A program made the position numbers and the translations under genes. A stretch of DNA of 6,459 nt, taken from Prevotellaceae bacterium (GTDB taxonomy: Bacteria > Bacteroidota > Bacteroidia > Bacteroidales > UBA932). Below, piece after piece: positions 5,218-6,459 of the stretch. The stretch covers positions 1-6,459 of the forward strand of contig JAIRKX010000192.1 in assembly GCA_031259805.1 (NCBI GenBank), in the 5' to 3' direction. Numbering within the stretch: position 1 is the stretch's first letter; every line of letters starts with the position of its first letter. The notes under the pieces were generated by a model that worked only from the letters and a program-made list of their open reading frames with translations, was not told the origin of the DNA and made no database searches.

Positions 5218-6459
5218 TAGTTTTTAATGATGCGTACTTTGGCGTATTGTAATAACAGGGTTCTGCGGCCGGCGTTTTCGAAGTCGACAATGGCTTTGGT
5301 GTGCGGCATGACGCCTTCGATGCTTACGATAACGCCTATGCCGAAGCGTTCGTGCTCGATGGTCATTCCTTTCGACAGGCTGTCTGGCCGGTCGGGGGCG
5401 AAGTTGCGGCGGACGGTTTGTGGAAAGGGTTTTGCGGCGGTTGTTCCGGCATTTCCGACAGGGTTGTGTTCGAACGACGGGGCGAAGCGGTGATTATATT
5501 CGCTGGTGTTTTGGGGCTCGTTGCCGCTTGTCAGGATGGGTCGTTCAAGATAGGTAGGGGCGATTTCCTGCAGGAAGCGGCTGGGTGCGCAGGCGTTTAT
5601 TTTTCCGTAGCGGTATCGCGTAGCGGCAAACGATACGGTGGCTTTGCTTTTGGCGCGGGTGATGGCGACATAGAACAGCCGGCGTTCCTCTTCGATGTCT
5701 TCTTCGCCCTGTGAATATTCACTGGGGAATAGTCTCTCTTCCATGCCGGCAATGTAGACATACGAAAACTCCAGCCCTTTGGCCGAATGGATGGTCATGA
5801 GGCGTACTTTGTTGTGGTCTTCCTTTTTCTCGGTATCCATGTCGGTCAACAGAGCTATATTTTCGAGATACTCGCGAATGGTTACCGGTTGGTTTTCGTT
5901 GCCGGGAACGGTATTTTCGGGGTTATTGCAAAATTCGAGAATGCTGTTCAGCAGTTCGTCGACGTTTTCAAGTCGGACGTTGGCTTCCATTGTGCCTTCG
6001 TTTTTCAATTCGGTGATATAGCCTGAACGGGATGCCGTTTTGCTGGCCAGTTCGTGGGCATTTAGTGTCGGCTGCAGGGAGGACAGTTCGGCGATCATCG
6101 TGCAAAAAGATTGTAGTTTTCCAGCGATATTGGTGCGTATCCCGATGTCATCCGGCGCGAGAGACTGCATGGTTTCGTAGAGGCTTTTCCCCAGCCGGTC
6201 GGCGGCGGCCTGCAGGTGTTCGAGGGAAGTATCGCCGATGCCGCGCGCAGGCGCTTGTACGGCGCGTTTAAAAGCCTCGTCGTCGTGGGGGTTGACGATG
6301 AGCCGCAGGTAGGCCAGCATGTCCTTCACTTCGGCACGCTGGTAGAACGATAGCCCGCCGTATACGCGATAGGGAATGTTATTCTTGCGAAAGGCCTCCT
6401 CGAGTGTGCGCGACTGGGCGTTGGTGCGGTAGAGCACGGCAAATTCGCTGTATGGCACG
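5217..6459 (-). CDS. uvrD: UvrD/PcrA-type DNA helicase, C-terminal part (5'-truncated by window edge)
   Basis: A superfamily 1A 3'-5' DNA helicase used in nucleotide excision and mismatch repair and in clearing proteins from DNA. Only the last 413 codons are inside the window. The GTG at 6458-6456 is an internal Val codon in the family block PYSEFAVLYRTNAQSR, not a start, and the frame runs off the edge. Visible parts, numbered within the fragment: the motif IV block (2-17), the 2B region with GIGDTSLEHL (73-82), motif V with VRLMTIHSAKGLEF (218-231) and GMEERLFPS (238-246), and motif VI EERRLFYVAITRAK (257-270). A poorly conserved linker (about 305-360) is followed by a Tudor-like tail with HERFGIGVIVSIEG (369-382) and AIVDFENAG (389-397), typical of PcrA/UvrD and linked in that family to RNA polymerase contact. 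TAA stop at 5219-5217. The ATPase half with Walker A and B lies outside. UvrD and PcrA cannot be told apart by name in this phylum. Confidence 0.95.
   Translation of the reverse strand, partial: VPYSEFAVLYRTNAQSRTLEEAFRKNNIPYRVYGGLSFYQRAEVKDMLAYLRLIVNPHDDEAFKRAVQAPARGIGDTSLEHLQAAADRLGKSLYETMQSLAPDDIGIRTNIAGKLQSFCTMIAELSSLQPTLNAHELASKTASRSGYITELKNEGTMEANVRLENVDELLNSILEFCNNPENTVPGNENQPVTIREYLENIALLTDMDTEKKEDHNKVRLMTIHSAKGLEFSYVYIAGMEERLFPSEYSQGEEDIEEERRLFYVAITRAKSKATVSFAATRYRYGKINACAPSRFLQEIAPTYLERPILTSGNEPQNTSEYNHRFAPSFEHNPVGNAGTTAAKPFPQTVRRNFAPDRPDSLSKGMTIEHERFGIGVIVSIEGVMPHTKAIVDFENAGRRTLLLQYAKVRIIKN

Noticed and set aside
6456..6458. GTG as the start of a short UvrD-like protein
   Set aside because: It is a Val codon inside a conserved helicase block, and the frame continues through the window edge; this is truncation by the window, not a short gene.
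1..6459. Defence island, mobile element or CRISPR system around the helicases
   Set aside because: The RecQ and UvrD here carry ordinary repair-helicase signatures; no nuclease, integrase, transposase, methylase or spacer array is present.

Overview
The window holds five protein-coding genes, all on the minus strand and tightly packed. It looks like chromosomal housekeeping DNA of a Bacteroidota bacterium, most likely order Bacteroidales. The support for this is: starts without Shine-Dalgarno sequences but with A/T-rich leaders, a RecQ and a DHPS that read like Bacteroidales versions, and a TAnnTTTG-type promoter element. The genus cannot be fixed from the sequence. I saw no tRNA, rRNA, CRISPR array, transposase, integrase or phage gene.

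Layout in the direction of transcription (high to low coordinates). The window opens inside a UvrD/PcrA-type superfamily 1 DNA helicase, of which only the C-terminal part is present (6459-5217). After a 33-base gap made mostly of three 8-base tandem repeats comes a complete RecQ helicase (5183-3267). Its stop overlaps the start of folP (dihydropteroate synthase, 3270-2365) in an ATGA junction. Six bases after folP begins an integral membrane protein with two nucleoside-recognition/Gate repeats (2358-1417). A 98-base gap then separates this run from a 438-residue protein that I do not recognise (1318-2) and that probably has its own promoter.

Functionally, uvrD and recQ are DNA repair and recombination helicases and folP makes the folate precursor dihydropteroate. 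The Gate protein is a predicted transporter-like membrane protein of unknown substrate. The tight spacing of recQ, folP and the Gate gene argues for one transcription unit, probably including uvrD, but I see no biochemical pathway that joins them.

The points most worth a second look are: a 74-base nested inverted repeat translated in frame as an unusual N-terminal leader of FolP; the RecQ architecture, with about 170 residues between the helicase core and the zinc site and no recognisable HRDC domain; and the unrecognised 438-residue protein with an HAxxRLxER motif followed by predicted beta strands. I found no convincing multi-gene novel system.
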